DNA of 64,000 nt from Pyrinomonadaceae bacterium. Its GTDB lineage: Bacteria > Acidobacteriota > Blastocatellia > Pyrinomonadales > Pyrinomonadaceae. Location of the stretch: assembly GCA_021228405.1 (NCBI GenBank), contig JAJQRF010000001.1, positions 496,001-560,000 on the forward strand, read 5' to 3'. The translations under genes were made by a program, and so were the position numbers. Shown piece after piece: positions 1 through 9,173 of this stretch (its first letter is position 1; each line of letters starts with the position of its first letter). The notes under the pieces are model-generated. The model had not been told where the DNA came from. It was given only the letters and a program-made list of their open reading frames with translations, and ran no database searches.

Positions 1-852
1 TTCAAATGACGTTCGGCGCGCATTTGCAAGTGTCCGGCGCGCTTGTTTTTCGATCGCACCATCGGAAGTGACGATAAGCGCGGCAGATGTGTCCAGAATA
101 ATGTTGAGCGCGGTCAGCCAGTTCGGTTTTCCCCTGTTTGCGATGCCGCTGTAGATAAATTGCGGATTAAGATAAAAAGTTACCCGAAGGTCTTCCGCCC
201 ATTTTTCCCAATCCTGCAAGATCAGCAGTAAATTATTGGAACTGTATTCCTTAAGCGAATCAGCCAGCATAAAAGGCGAGTAAAAGCCGTTCGGTTCGTG
301 TCGGATTTTATAAAGACGCGGCTGAATTTTTCGAGATTTTCGTTTCAGGACGATCAGCCAAAAGCAAATGAAGCCGAAGAAGAAAAAGCCCGTATAAAAC
401 TGAATATTGGCGATCAGAAAAATCATCGGATTTTCCAAAATCAGTTCCTGCAAGGTAAGACGAAACGAGATCGCAAAACTCAGCCGCAGGGAAGACGTAA
501 TGTCTTCCCAGTGATCGTTCGCGATCATTTCGTCCTGTGTTTGCCAGTTGATCGCCAGATATAGAAAACAAAATCCGAAGACGGTCAGAGTTTTCCAAAT
601 AAATATTTGCAGAAGCGGAATGATGAGATCAAAGCGATTCAAAATCTGCTTTTTGTATTTGGAGTTTTTGATTATTTCATTGACAAATCTAATCAACGGT
701 ACCGTCGATTGACGCAAAGCAGACGTTAGATCGCGAGGTTTTTCGCGCAGACTGCAACGGGCGGTCAACAACATATCCTTGATCGCATAAGTAATTAAAG
801 CCCATCCTGCAATCGTCAATAAGATCATTTCGGTTATTTCAAGTTCTCTCAT
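1..852 (-). CDS. Membrane protein of unknown function, C-terminus cut by window edge
   Basis: An open frame runs from ATG at 852 to base 1 with no stop, giving 284 codons. A strong ribosome binding site (GGAGG, 857-861) lies just upstream. Hydrophobic segments are visible near residues 9-24, 75-100 and 145-165, with a basic, possibly cytoplasmic stretch between the first two. The remaining visible part is mostly soluble. It follows the antiporter gene by about 20 bases on the same strand, so it is probably the last visible member of that operon and may share a role in ion homeostasis. I see no TVGYG potassium filter, so I do not call it a channel. The function is unknown and the C-terminus lies outside the window. 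Confidence 0.75.
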   Translation of the reverse strand, partial: MRELEITEMILLTIAGWALITYAIKDMLLTARCSLREKPRDLTSALRQSTVPLIRFVNEIIKNSKYKKQILNRFDLIIPLLQIFIWKTLTVFGFCFLYLAINWQTQDEMIANDHWEDITSSLRLSFAISFRLTLQELILENPMIFLIANIQFYTGFFFFGFICFWLIVLKRKSRKIQPRLYKIRHEPNGFYSPFMLADSLKEYSSNNLLLILQDWEKWAEDLRVTFYLNPQFIYSGIANRGKPNWLTALNIILDTSAALIVTSDGAIEKQARRTLANARRTSFE

Positions 853-872
853 TCCGCCTCCTTTTCGTAATC

Positions 873-2096
873 TCAACCCAACGGCAACTCTTCCTCATCG
901 ACCGAAATTTTATTTCTGCTGAAAAGTCTTGCCGAAATATCCGCGATCCGCTCGGATTCTTTGGTCAGAATCGGTCCGAGGATCGCCAATATCAGCACGT
1001 ATAAAGCCGCAAACGGCTGGATGATCGGCAACAAACCGCCTGCCTTCGCCAGATTTGCCAGAATAATCGAAAATTCACCGCGCGAAACGATCGTCAAACC
1101 GACATTCAGCGAACCCGCTTGCGACAATCCCGCGCTTCTGCCCGCCAAAATTCCCGCGATCACATTCCCGATCACGGTTAAAACAACCGCGCCGAGAGTC
1201 ATCCATACCGCACCGCCGAGTGCGAAAGGATCGATCGTCAGCCCGAACCCGAAGAAAAAGATCGCCCCGAAAAAATCCCTGAACGGCACGACCAGCTTTT
1301 CGATTCGTTCGAGATGTTCCGTTTCGGCGAGAATCAAGCCGACCAGCAATGCGCCGATCGCTTCGGCAACGTGAATCGTTTCGCCCAAACCTGCCAGTAA
1401 AAACAAACTTGCGAAAATAACCAGCACAAAAACTTCGTTTGAAGAAATTCGCAAAAGTTTGTTCAGCCACGGCGTTACCAATCTTCCGAGAAAGATCAAG
1501 CCGAGAATAAAAATGAGCGCAAACGCGCCCGAAGCCGCAATGCCCGAAAAAGAACTCGCGCCGCTCAACACGATACCCGAAACGAGCGAGAGATAAACCG
1601 CCAGAAAAACGTCCTCGAACATAATAATTCCCAAAATCATTTCGGTTTCGGGATTAGCGGTGCGGCGCAGATCGAACAAGACTTTCGCGACGATCGCGCT
1701 TGAAGAAATGGTCGTAATTCCCGCCACGACCAAAATTTCCTGATACGGCAATCCGACCGCGTAGGCATATATCAAGCTCGCCGTGAAATTAATGCCGATA
1801 TAGATGGAGCCGCCGACCGCGATCGAACGTCCGGCTTTAATCAAACGGCTGACGGAAAACTCCAATCCTAAATAAAAGAGCAGAAAAAGAACGCCGACGC
1901 GCCCCATAAATTCGATCAATTCCGCGCTTTCCACGAATCTGAAATCGAAAGGTCCGAGTTTTGGCGCGTGCGGACCGACGACCATTCCGGTCAAGATCAA
2001 AAATGGAACGATCGAAAACCTCAGCCAATTGGAAAGCAAAGCCGCACCCGCGATCAGAGTTACCGCCAAACCGATTTCCAGAACAAGATGATTCAT
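873..2096 (-). CDS. CPA2-family cation:proton antiporter (KhtU-like)
   Basis: This 407-residue protein is almost entirely hydrophobic, with about 12 membrane segments, and matches the Na+/H+ exchanger domain of CPA2 (KefB/KhtU) antiporters. Recognisable stretches are VGPHAPKLGPFDF near residue 41, FYLGLEFS near 75 and ISSSAIVAK near 130, followed by MFEDVF in the place where KefC has its conserved acidic motif. It has no C-terminal RCK_N nucleotide-binding domain. The separate gene just upstream (stop at 2101, 4 bases away) encodes an RCK_C subunit, which is the KhtT-KhtU arrangement. The likely role is exchange of K+ or another monovalent cation for H+ across the inner membrane. Ion specificity cannot be read from the sequence. 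Confidence 0.92.
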   Translation of the reverse strand: MNHLVLEIGLAVTLIAGAALLSNWLRFSIVPFLILTGMVVGPHAPKLGPFDFRFVESAELIEFMGRVGVLFLLFYLGLEFSVSRLIKAGRSIAVGGSIYIGINFTASLIYAYAVGLPYQEILVVAGITTISSSAIVAKVLFDLRRTANPETEMILGIIMFEDVFLAVYLSLVSGIVLSGASSFSGIAASGAFALIFILGLIFLGRLVTPWLNKLLRISSNEVFVLVIFASLFLLAGLGETIHVAEAIGALLVGLILAETEHLERIEKLVVPFRDFFGAIFFFGFGLTIDPFALGGAVWMTLGAVVLTVIGNVIAGILAGRSAGLSQAGSLNVGLTIVSRGEFSIILANLAKAGGLLPIIQPFAALYVLILAILGPILTKESERIADISARLFSRNKISVDEEELPLG

Positions 2097-2100
2097 CTAT

Positions 2101-2601
2101 TTAACCTCCTTTTCCATAAACAAGCAGATTTTTCAAAGCATTGATATTGCTTCGGTCGCCTGCCAGAATGAGCGTCGCGCCTTCGTTCAACAGCGTGTCG
2201 GCTTCGGGATTCGTGCGTTTGACGCGGTTCGGTTCGACAATGGAAACAATTGACGCGCCGGTTATCGTACGTGCCTGAAGCTCACGAATCGTTTTACCGA
2301 TACAATGTGCGCCGTGTTGAATGGTGAACCATTCCAGCACAAGGTCTTCAAGCACGACTTCCTGATTCGGAAGAGCTTTCGGCACATACGTCAACCCGCC
2401 GACGATGCCCGCGATCTGGCGCGCTTCGCCGTCCGACAAGGTTAAAACCGATGCCGCACGTTCTAAATTTTTTCGTGTGTAATGGTAAAGTTCGCGCCGT
2501 CCGTCGTCGTGTATAATCACGATCAAACGGTCGCCGCTCAATGTTTCAATTTGAAATTTCTGCCCGATTCCGGGCAAAGTTGCTTCGCTGATGCTCGACA
2601 T
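2101..2601 (-). CDS. RCK_C (TrkA-C) regulatory subunit, KhtT-like
   Basis: The protein has 166 residues from the ATG at 2601. The frame is open back to a TTG at 2637, but that start has no ribosome binding site, while AGAGGA precedes the ATG by about 13 bases. The N-terminal half (IGQKFQIETLSGDRLIVIIHD) resembles the regulatory domain of Bacillus KhtT. The C-terminal half (residues about 80-160) is an RCK_C fold, with HCIGKTIRELQ, TGASIVSIV and LNEGATLILAGD. RCK_C domains bind small ligands such as cyclic di-nucleotides and gate transporters. Its position directly before the antiporter gene supports a role as that antiporter's gating subunit. Confidence 0.88.
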   Translation of the reverse strand: MSSISEATLPGIGQKFQIETLSGDRLIVIIHDDGRRELYHYTRKNLERAASVLTLSDGEARQIAGIVGGLTYVPKALPNQEVVLEDLVLEWFTIQHGAHCIGKTIRELQARTITGASIVSIVEPNRVKRTNPEADTLLNEGATLILAGDRSNINALKNLLVYGKGG

Positions 2602-2642
2602 AATATGTTTTTTTTCCTCTGTATTTTTAATATTCAAATTAC

Positions 2643-2948
2643 TTATCCAAGACTTTGCATCCGCCCGGATTTCTCATAATTTCGGGCAGTGTCTGTTTTC
2701 TCATGGTCATTCGACATTGCCGCCGATGCCGTCGCAGGTTCCTCTTCGTCCATTCTTCCGACCTTTTCGAGATCGGCAAAAGCGACGATCAATAAAAGAA
2801 CTACGAGAAACAACGTCGCCAATACGTAGATCAATGCTATTTGCTCAAAATAGAGCAAAACCGTTAGTCCCGCCGCTATCAAAAGCATCCAGGCGAAAAC
2901 CTTCTGACGTTTGCTGATACCTTGTTTTTTTAATATTTTTTCATTCAT
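2643..2948 (-). CDS. Small membrane protein, unknown
   Basis: This 101-residue protein starts at ATG 2948. It has two adjacent hydrophobic segments (about residues 18-34 and 37-57) and a polar, acidic C-terminal tail containing DEEEPATASA. No known motif was recognised. It lies about 40 bases upstream of the KhtT-like gene on the same strand, so it is probably the first or second gene of the cation antiporter operon. Confidence 0.7.
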   Translation of the reverse strand: MNEKILKKQGISKRQKVFAWMLLIAAGLTVLLYFEQIALIYVLATLFLVVLLLIVAFADLEKVGRMDEEEPATASAAMSNDHEKTDTARNYEKSGRMQSLG

Positions 2949-3117
2949 TGTTTATATTCCGTGTTTTAAAAATCTCTTCCAAAGATTTCCGATAAGACAG
3001 AGCTTCGCCCTTACTGACGAACCGCCGTTTTCCAAAGATGTTTAGTAAAAAATGAGTAAACGAAATCATACCCGGAAAATCCGAGCCTGAAACGTTAACC
3101 GGAATTGAATTTAAGGT

Positions 3118-3513
3118 TTAGACGGCGGGCGGAGCGCGATCGGACGGAGATATAAAAATGTCCGAAGAAGTTGAAAATGCCGCGCGATGATAGTTTTGTT
3201 GAACCGGTGAGTAATTAAACTTTATCGTTTGCCACCGATTTTCGGCGACATCGGCACAATCGAAATATTTAGTATTTTTCTGATTTTTAGACTTGGTAAT
3301 TCCGCTGTGCGCATTGGAGTTATATACAGAAAATGCGTAGGATTTCGATTTCCCCGTTTGTAACAAATCGGCATTTCTTTCAACTTCCGTGAAATTCGCC
3401 GAAAAAGGAAAAAGCTGGATTCCTTCACCGCCGGAAAAGAAAAGTCCGGTCATCACGCCGATCACAAAGACCCAGCGCGTAAAGGATTTCACATTCTTTG
3501 AAACATCCTTCAT
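3118..3513 (-). CDS. Small membrane-anchored or exported protein, unknown
   Basis: The frame is open from a TTG at 3579, but the ATG at 3513 is a better start (131 residues) because GAGGAAG directly precedes it. An N-terminal basic segment is followed by one hydrophobic stretch (FVIGVMTGLFFSGG, about residues 17-30), then a polar region rich in Asn, Ser and Lys with no recognised motif. It could be a signal-anchored or exported protein. The coding call is uncertain: the length is small, there is no family match, and it is separated from the next gene downstream by about 170 bases. Confidence 0.45.
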   Translation of the reverse strand: MKDVSKNVKSFTRWVFVIGVMTGLFFSGGEGIQLFPFSANFTEVERNADLLQTGKSKSYAFSVYNSNAHSGITKSKNQKNTKYFDCADVAENRWQTIKFNYSPVQQNYHRAAFSTSSDIFISPSDRAPPAV

Positions 3514-3703
3514 CTTCCTCGTAGTAATTAAATTGTAGCAATTTATAAGGCTCATTGAAAGTCTTTTATTTAAATTCAAATTAAACCCGAAGCTGAAACG
3601 TCAAGACTTAACTGATCTGAAAAGTAAAATTTTGTGCGGTAAATTTTCATTTATGAGATAATTTTCGTAAACATTTGACGCGTTAATCAAGGAGGTTGAT
3701 TTT

Positions 3704-5041
3704 ATGGCGCAAAAACCAAAAGTGGTAATTATCGGCGGCGGATTCGGCGGGCTTCAGGCGGCAAAGGCGTTGGGCGGAAAAAATGTCGAGGTCGCGCTGA
3801 TCGATAAAAAAAATCATCATACGTTTCAACCGCTTCTTTACCAGGTGGCGACGGCGGTTTTGTCGCCGGGTGAGATTGCTTCTCCGATCCGACGTATTCT
3901 GCACCGTTATGAAAACGTTCAGGTCGTTTTGGGCGAAGTCGTCGGGATCGATGCGGAAAATAAAAAGGTCAAGCTTTCCGACGATTCGGAAATGCCGTTC
4001 GATTACTTGATCGTTGCCGCCGGCGCACGGCATTCTTACTTCGGTCACGACGATTGGGAAGACGACGCGCCGGGACTCAAAACGGTCGAAGACGCGCTCG
4101 AAATCCGTCGGCGCGTCCTGCTTGCCTTCGAGCTTGCCGAGCGTGAAGCGTATCTGACAGGCGTGAAAAAACATCTGAGTTTCGTCGTCATCGGCGGCGG
4201 TGCGACGGGAGTTGAGGTCGCGGGAGCGATCGCCGGGATTGCGCGAACGGCATTAGCGGGTGATTTTAATCTGATCGATACGAAACGTGCGCTCGTGATG
4301 CTTTTTGAAGGCGGCGACCGCATTTTGAATACGTTCGACCCGAAACTTTCCGAACACGCGAAGAAGGATTTGGAAGATTTGGGCGTTGAAGTTTACCTGA
4401 ACAGCTTCGTCACGAGTGTTGAAGCCGGACGCATCAAGGTCGGCGAAAAATGGATCGATTGCGACGTGGCGGTTTGGGCGACGGGCGTTGCCGCTTCGCC
4501 GCTCGGCAAACAGTTCGGCGTTGAAACCGACCGCGCCGGACGCGTTTTGGTCAACAAGGATTTGAGCGTCGGCGAACATAAAAACGTCTTCGTCATCGGC
4601 GATATGGCTTCGCTCAAACAGGAAAACGGACAGCCGATTCCGGGCGTTGCGCCCGCCGCGATGCAGATGGCTGACGCAACCGCCGCCAATATTTTACGCG
4701 ATCTGAAAGGCGAACCGCGCAAAGATTTCAAATACTTCGACAAAGGTTCGATGGCGACCATCGGACGCAACAAGGCGATCGTCGAAGCCGGACGTTTCAA
4801 GCTGACGGGTTTTATCGCGTGGCTGGCGTGGCTTTTCGTGCACGTCATTTCGCTGATCGGTTTTAAAAATCGCCTTTACGTTCTGAGCGAATGGTTCTGG
4901 GCTTACCTGACGCGTGAAAGAAGTGCGCGGCTGATTACGGGCGACGCGGAAGAATTGCAGGACGCACTTCGATTCATTGAAGGAAAACACGCGGCAAATG
5001 TCGAAATAAAAGCAAATAAAACGGCGGTTACGACGAAGTAA
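3704..5041 (+). CDS. ndh: Type II NADH dehydrogenase (NDH-2)
   Basis: A 445-residue flavoprotein with the two Rossmann motifs of NDH-2. The FAD site IIGGGFGGLQA is at residues 9-19 and the NAD(P)H site VVIGGGATGVEVAG is at about 161-174. VFVIGDMAS near 293 is the C-terminal FAD contact. HHTFQPLLYQVAT near residues 38-50 is typical of NDH-2. A hydrophobic C-terminal region (about 368-405, FIAWLAWLFVHVISLIGF) is the expected membrane anchor. The enzyme oxidises NADH and reduces quinone without pumping protons. A strong ribosome binding site (AAGGAGG, about 3690) precedes ATG 3704. It appears to be transcribed alone. Confidence 0.95.
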   Translation: MAQKPKVVIIGGGFGGLQAAKALGGKNVEVALIDKKNHHTFQPLLYQVATAVLSPGEIASPIRRILHRYENVQVVLGEVVGIDAENKKVKLSDDSEMPFDYLIVAAGARHSYFGHDDWEDDAPGLKTVEDALEIRRRVLLAFELAEREAYLTGVKKHLSFVVIGGGATGVEVAGAIAGIARTALAGDFNLIDTKRALVMLFEGGDRILNTFDPKLSEHAKKDLEDLGVEVYLNSFVTSVEAGRIKVGEKWIDCDVAVWATGVAASPLGKQFGVETDRAGRVLVNKDLSVGEHKNVFVIGDMASLKQENGQPIPGVAPAAMQMADATAANILRDLKGEPRKDFKYFDKGSMATIGRNKAIVEAGRFKLTGFIAWLAWLFVHVISLIGFKNRLYVLSEWFWAYLTRERSARLITGDAEELQDALRFIEGKHAANVEIKANKTAVTTK

Positions 5042-5149
5042 AATCATTTTCGGCAAAACTTACACGAAACTATGTTGAATTTTCTTTTTAACAAAATTTC
5101 GTGTATTTTTGTTTTTAGATAAATAGCAAACTCGTTCCGAATCTATACG

Positions 5150-7288
5150 ATGAAAAAATATCTTCTTTTCGCAATTTTCTTAATTTTATTTTCAAACACA
5201 ATCAAAGCAAGCGAACCCGCGGTCTGGTCTGTCAATTCAAAAGCAGACGTTCTGAAAGGCAATTCGCGCGGCGTTTCGATCAGCGATAACGGCACGATCA
5301 CGGTCGCGCCGAAGCTGACCGAAGTTTTCAAAACCGATCAATCCTACGTTTGGTCGAGCGCGGTTGACGATAAAGGAAACGTTTTTCTCGGCACGGGTGC
5401 AGACGGCAAAATCTTCAAAGTTGATGCAAGCGGCAAAGGAACGCTTTTTTATGACACGAACGAATTGAACGTGTCCGCGCTCGTGTCCGGCAAAAACGGC
5501 GAAATTTACGCCGGAACTTCGCCTGACGGAAAGGTTTACCGCATCGAAGCAAACGGCACGGCAAACGTTTTTTTCGAGCCGAAAGAAAAATATATCTGGT
5601 CTTTAGCAATTTTGGCAGACGGAAGCTTGGCGGTCGGAACGGGCGAAAACGGCAAGATTTACAAAGTAAAATCTGCCAATGCCGCGCCTGATGCTTCCCT
5701 TTTGTTCGACACGAGCGAAACGCACATCATCTCGCTCGCCGCCGATAAAAACGGGAATCTTTTCGCCGGAACCGATTCAAACGGCTTGGTTTTGCGCTTC
5801 GGCACGGACGGAAAGCCTTTTGCCTTACTCGATTCGACATTGAGAGAAATTCACGAACTGGCAATCGGCACGGACGGCTCGGTTTATGCGTTGGCTTTAG
5901 GCGAATCGACCGCAAATCCGACCGCAACGCCTTCCGCAACGACGGAAAACGCAACCGTTTCAGTCGAAAAACCAAACCCGTCCACGCCCGAAATGCCCGC
6001 GAAAAGCCGTTATGATCTGGCAAACGCGAAATCCGCCGTTTACCGTATTTTGCCCGACGGCGGCGCGGATATTATCTGGAGTTCGGCAACCGTTTCGGGA
6101 TTTTCGCTTTACGCACATCAAACCGGAAACGGCGTTCTGCTTGGAACCTCCGACAAAGGCAGAATCTACAGCGTGACCAACGACGGGCGCGAAACGCTCG
6201 TTCTGCAATCGGACGAAGGACAGGTTTCGACCATTAAAGCGAACGGTCAGAACATCATCGCCACGACCAGCAATCAGGGAAAACTTTATCGCTTCGGCGC
6301 GGAAACAAATGCCGAAGGAACTTACGAATCGGCGGTTTTAGACGCGAAAAACGTTTCGAGCTGGGGCAGAATCTGGTGGCGCGGAAATGGTAATATCGCC
6401 CTGCAAACCAGAAGCGGAAACACCGAAAAACCGAATGAAACGTGGAGCGCGTGGAGCGCGGCTTACGCGGACGCAAAAGGCGCGCAGATCAACAGCCCGA
6501 AAGCCAAATATCTGCAATGGCGCGCCGTTTTGAAAACTTCGGCAAGTTTAAGCGAAGCAAATGTTTCATTTTTGCCGCGGAACATCGCACCTGAAATATT
6601 GACGGTTCAGATTTTGCCGACAAATGTCGGACTTGCCGCAAATCCGCCGATCCAGATCGATCCGAATATCGAACTTTCGGGACTCGATTCGGCTCTTTTC
6701 GGAATTCCGAACGCTACCGTTCCGCCGCGCCGATTGTATCAGCGCGGTGCGACCGCCCTGCAATGGACAGCCGAAGACCGCAATGGCGATAAACTTATCT
6801 ATACGGTTTATTTTCGGGAGATCGGCGAAGCTAATTTCAAACTTTTGAAGGAAAATCTGACCGAAAGTTTCTACACGCTCGACGGTCAGTCGCTTGCGGA
6901 CGGACGCTATATTTTCAAGATCGTGGCAAAAGATTCGCTTTCAAATCCCGCCAGTCAGGTTTTATCCGGCGAGCGAATCAGCGAACCGGTTGACATCGAC
7001 AACACCGCGCCGACCGTCACGCCTTTCGGTTCGCCGCAAATTTCGGGGGAAAATGCAAAGGTAGCTTTTGACGCGACGGAAAATACGAGCTTTATCAACC
7101 GCGCCGAATACAGCATCAACGGCGGCGAATGGCAAACGGTTTATGCCGATGACGGAATTTCCGACAGCGGTAAGGAACGTTACACGGTCGAGCTGACGCT
7201 CAAAAATCCGGGCGAATATTCCGTCACGTTGCGCGTGTTCGATGCAAACGGAAACGCCGGAAATGCCCGCGTTACCGTCAGGAAATAA
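5150..7288 (+). CDS. Large secreted beta-propeller-like protein, unknown
   Basis: A 712-residue protein with a clean signal peptide (MKKYLLFAIFLILFSNTIKA). Residues about 60-400 contain a repeated unit of about 45 residues built around DxxGNVFxGTGxDGKIFKVD-type sequences (GTGADGKIFKVD, GTSPDGKVYRIE, GTGENGKIYKVK, GTDSNGLVLRFG, GTSDKGRIYSV). This is the pattern of a multi-blade propeller of SMP-30/NHL or WD40-like type. The C-terminal third includes a fibronectin/Ig-like segment near residues 520-620 (YTVYFREIGEANFKLL) and a second beta-sandwich at the end. Related proteins are seen in Acidobacteria with no assigned function. It acts outside the cytoplasm; the substrate is unknown. Confidence 0.88.
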   Translation: MKKYLLFAIFLILFSNTIKASEPAVWSVNSKADVLKGNSRGVSISDNGTITVAPKLTEVFKTDQSYVWSSAVDDKGNVFLGTGADGKIFKVDASGKGTLFYDTNELNVSALVSGKNGEIYAGTSPDGKVYRIEANGTANVFFEPKEKYIWSLAILADGSLAVGTGENGKIYKVKSANAAPDASLLFDTSETHIISLAADKNGNLFAGTDSNGLVLRFGTDGKPFALLDSTLREIHELAIGTDGSVYALALGESTANPTATPSATTENATVSVEKPNPSTPEMPAKSRYDLANAKSAVYRILPDGGADIIWSSATVSGFSLYAHQTGNGVLLGTSDKGRIYSVTNDGRETLVLQSDEGQVSTIKANGQNIIATTSNQGKLYRFGAETNAEGTYESAVLDAKNVSSWGRIWWRGNGNIALQTRSGNTEKPNETWSAWSAAYADAKGAQINSPKAKYLQWRAVLKTSASLSEANVSFLPRNIAPEILTVQILPTNVGLAANPPIQIDPNIELSGLDSALFGIPNATVPPRRLYQRGATALQWTAEDRNGDKLIYTVYFREIGEANFKLLKENLTESFYTLDGQSLADGRYIFKIVAKDSLSNPASQVLSGERISEPVDIDNTAPTVTPFGSPQISGENAKVAFDATENTSFINRAEYSINGGEWQTVYADDGISDSGKERYTVELTLKNPGEYSVTLRVFDANGNAGNARVTVRK

Positions 7289-7307
7289 TTCGTTTATCTT
7301 CAAAAAG

Positions 7308-7343
7308 AAAAGGCTGGGTTTCATCAAAACCCAACCTTTTTTC
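7308..7343 (+). terminator. Rho-independent terminator
   Basis: AAAAGGCTGGGTTT pairs with AAACCCAACCTTTT around a short loop and is followed by T residues. It lies 20 bases after the propeller gene and just before the stop of the convergent zinc-ribbon gene, so it probably serves both strands. Confidence 0.85.
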
Positions 7344-7350
7344 GTTTTTT

Positions 7351-7914
7351 CTATTTTTTCGGCAAAGCCATCGTTTCGCCTTCGGAATCCATTTTCAGAT
7401 GGCGTGTCGTGTCTTCGACCACGCTCGGCGGCACGAGGTCGCCCGTTTTATAACGCGATTCGGGATGAATATAATCGGTCTGCGTCGGTGGTAGAGCACT
7501 ATTGACAGGCGTTTGATTAAAAGTATTTTGCGATTGACTTGAGAATCCGACCTGCGATCTTTCGATTCTTTTCGATTTCAGATAATCCGAAACTCCTTTT
7601 CCCAAACAGCCGAACGCCGGAAACAGCATTGCCCACCACCAAACTCTGCCGCCCGCCACGCCCGTCGTCAAAAGCGCGATTGCCACGATCAGAAATCCGA
7701 TTCCGGTCACAATTTGTTTGATGGAATCACCGTAAAGCTCGTTGGGGTCTCGCCGCCGATGCGCTTTGTGACCGATGTGCGCCGTTCCCGCTTCGGGAAA
7801 ATTATTCGGTAAATTTCCAGACAAAGCCGCCGAAACGTTTCCCAAATCCGCGCCGCACGAACGGCAAAATCTTCCCGTTTCAGGATTTTGAGTTCCACAT
7901 TTTGGACAAAACAT
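7351..7914 (-). CDS. Zinc-ribbon membrane protein, unknown
   Basis: A 187-residue protein. The N-terminus has a double-CxxC zinc ribbon (MFCPKCGTQNPETGRFCRSC, residues 1-20). Two hydrophobic segments follow at about residues 68-85 and 90-106 (ITGIGFLIVAIALLTT-like and WWWAMLFPAFGCLG). The polar C-terminal tail ends with VPPSVVEDTTRHL, a tail seen repeatedly in acidobacterial zinc-ribbon proteins. The topology suggests a cytoplasmic ribbon followed by a membrane hairpin. The function is unknown. It is convergent with the propeller gene. Confidence 0.85.
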   Translation of the reverse strand: MFCPKCGTQNPETGRFCRSCGADLGNVSAALSGNLPNNFPEAGTAHIGHKAHRRRDPNELYGDSIKQIVTGIGFLIVAIALLTTGVAGGRVWWWAMLFPAFGCLGKGVSDYLKSKRIERSQVGFSSQSQNTFNQTPVNSALPPTQTDYIHPESRYKTGDLVPPSVVEDTTRHLKMDSEGETMALPKK

Positions 7915-7925
7915 ATATTAGGTTA

Positions 7926-7951
7926 GTTGTTCGTCGTTCGTTGTGCGTTGC
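7926..7951. repeat. Heptamer array (GTTGTTC-type)
   Basis: Tandem 7-base units GTTGTTC, GTCGTTC, GTTGTGC and GTTGC lie between the zinc-ribbon gene start and the rlmB stop. This is one member of the dispersed heptamer family described in the findings. Confidence 0.7.
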
Positions 7952-7974
7952 AAAAACAAACAAAACTCAAGACG

Positions 7975-8871
7975 TTAACTCTTCTCCTTTTCTTTTTTTT
8001 CCACTTCCCGCTTTTGTCTGACCGCTTCAAAAAGAATAACGCCGGCGGCAACCGAAACGTTCAAAGATTCGATCTTTCCGCGCATCGTGATTTTCACCAG
8101 AACGTCACAGTTTTCCGCTACCAGACGATGCAAGCCTTTGCCTTCGCTTCCTAGAACGAATGCGGTTTTGCGCGTCCAATCCCATTCGGTGTAATCGGTT
8201 TTCGCTTCGCCGCTCGTGCCGACCACCCAAAAATCGTTTTCCTTTAGTTCTTCGATCAAACGATTGATATTTGCAACTTTTGCCACTTTAACATATTCCG
8301 TTGCTCCGGCGGAAGATTTGGCGACCGTTTCGGTCAAACCGACGGCGCGGCGTTCGGGAATAAACACGCCGTCCGCGCCCGCGCATTCGACGCTTCGCAA
8401 AATCGCGCCGAGATTGCGCGGGTCTTCAACGCCGTCCAAAACCACGCAAAGCGCATCTTCCTTAGCCGAAATCTCCTGCAAAAGTTCGTCTGCGTCCGCG
8501 TAATCCGCCGCCGCCGTAAACGCGATAACGCCCTGATGATTCGCGCCCGCTTCGACGAGTTTATTCAGATTTTCACGCGGGGATTTTTGCCATAAAATCC
8601 CGTTTTGCTTTGCCAGATCGATAATTTCCGAAATGCGGTGTTCGCGTGCGCCGTCCGCGATTAAAACCTTTTCGATGCGCCGATTATTTGCGCGTAACGC
8701 TTCGAGAACGGGTAAAAGCCCGAAAATCAGATTTACGTCCTTCGGTCTGAATTCCTGTTTTTCTTCCCTGTTTCTGAAACTTAAATTTGCCGTTTTCGGC
8801 TCAATGTTTTTTTTATCGAAACGCTTAAAATCGTTCGTTCCGGATTTTTGATTTTTTCCGTGTCTTTTCAT
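7975..8871 (-). CDS. rlmB: 23S rRNA 2'-O-methyltransferase, TrmH/RlmB family
   Basis: A 298-residue SPOUT methyltransferase. A basic N-terminal extension is followed by the SpoU substrate-binding domain (IFGLLPVLEALRANNRRIEK, about residues 49-68). The catalytic domain carries motif 1 (LDGVEDPRNLGAILRSVE, about 144-161), motif 2 (LGSEGKGLHRL, about 238-248) and motif 3 (ESLNVSVAAGVILFE, about 264-278). RlmB methylates the ribose of G2251 in the 23S rRNA P loop using S-adenosylmethionine. The family also contains tRNA Gm18 methyltransferases, so the exact target is inferred. The C-terminus is highly charged. It is followed on the same strand by the small genes upstream and forms no obvious functional operon. 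Confidence 0.9.
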   Translation of the reverse strand: MKRHGKNQKSGTNDFKRFDKKNIEPKTANLSFRNREEKQEFRPKDVNLIFGLLPVLEALRANNRRIEKVLIADGAREHRISEIIDLAKQNGILWQKSPRENLNKLVEAGANHQGVIAFTAAADYADADELLQEISAKEDALCVVLDGVEDPRNLGAILRSVECAGADGVFIPERRAVGLTETVAKSSAGATEYVKVAKVANINRLIEELKENDFWVVGTSGEAKTDYTEWDWTRKTAFVLGSEGKGLHRLVAENCDVLVKITMRGKIESLNVSVAAGVILFEAVRQKREVEKKEKEKS

Positions 8872-8873
8872 TG

Positions 8874-9164
8874 TTATTGACTGTTAATGTTGAACCATTT
8901 GTTGCAATACTTGCATTTAACATCCCCGTTCGGCGAAACGTCGGCATTTTTTTCAAGCTTTGCGTCGCAATTCTTACAACCATAATTTTTTGAGGTATTT
9001 GCTTTTACATTAAAGTTTCCGAAGTTATCTAATTTTTGGGAGCCCTTGAACACTCTTCTGAAGATCGAAATATTGAAAAAAAGAACCGTTATAAACATAA
9101 TTATAAAAATCAGAAAAAATGCGATGAAGAACAAAGGGAAAATATAATTAAAAAACCACTCCAT
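8874..9164 (-). CDS. Small membrane protein with C-terminal zinc ribbon
   Basis: A 96-residue protein. The N-terminal 30 residues form a long aromatic-rich hydrophobic segment (FFNYIFPLFFIAFFLIFIIM). The C-terminus carries a zinc ribbon with CKNC near residue 62 and CKYC near residue 83. It ends 3 bases before the start of rlmB and begins 10 bases after the next gene's stop, so it is probably cotranscribed with both. No function is recognised. Confidence 0.75.
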   Translation of the reverse strand: MEWFFNYIFPLFFIAFFLIFIIMFITVLFFNISIFRRVFKGSQKLDNFGNFNVKANTSKNYGCKNCDAKLEKNADVSPNGDVKCKYCNKWFNINSQ

Positions 9165-9173
9165 TTTAACTCC

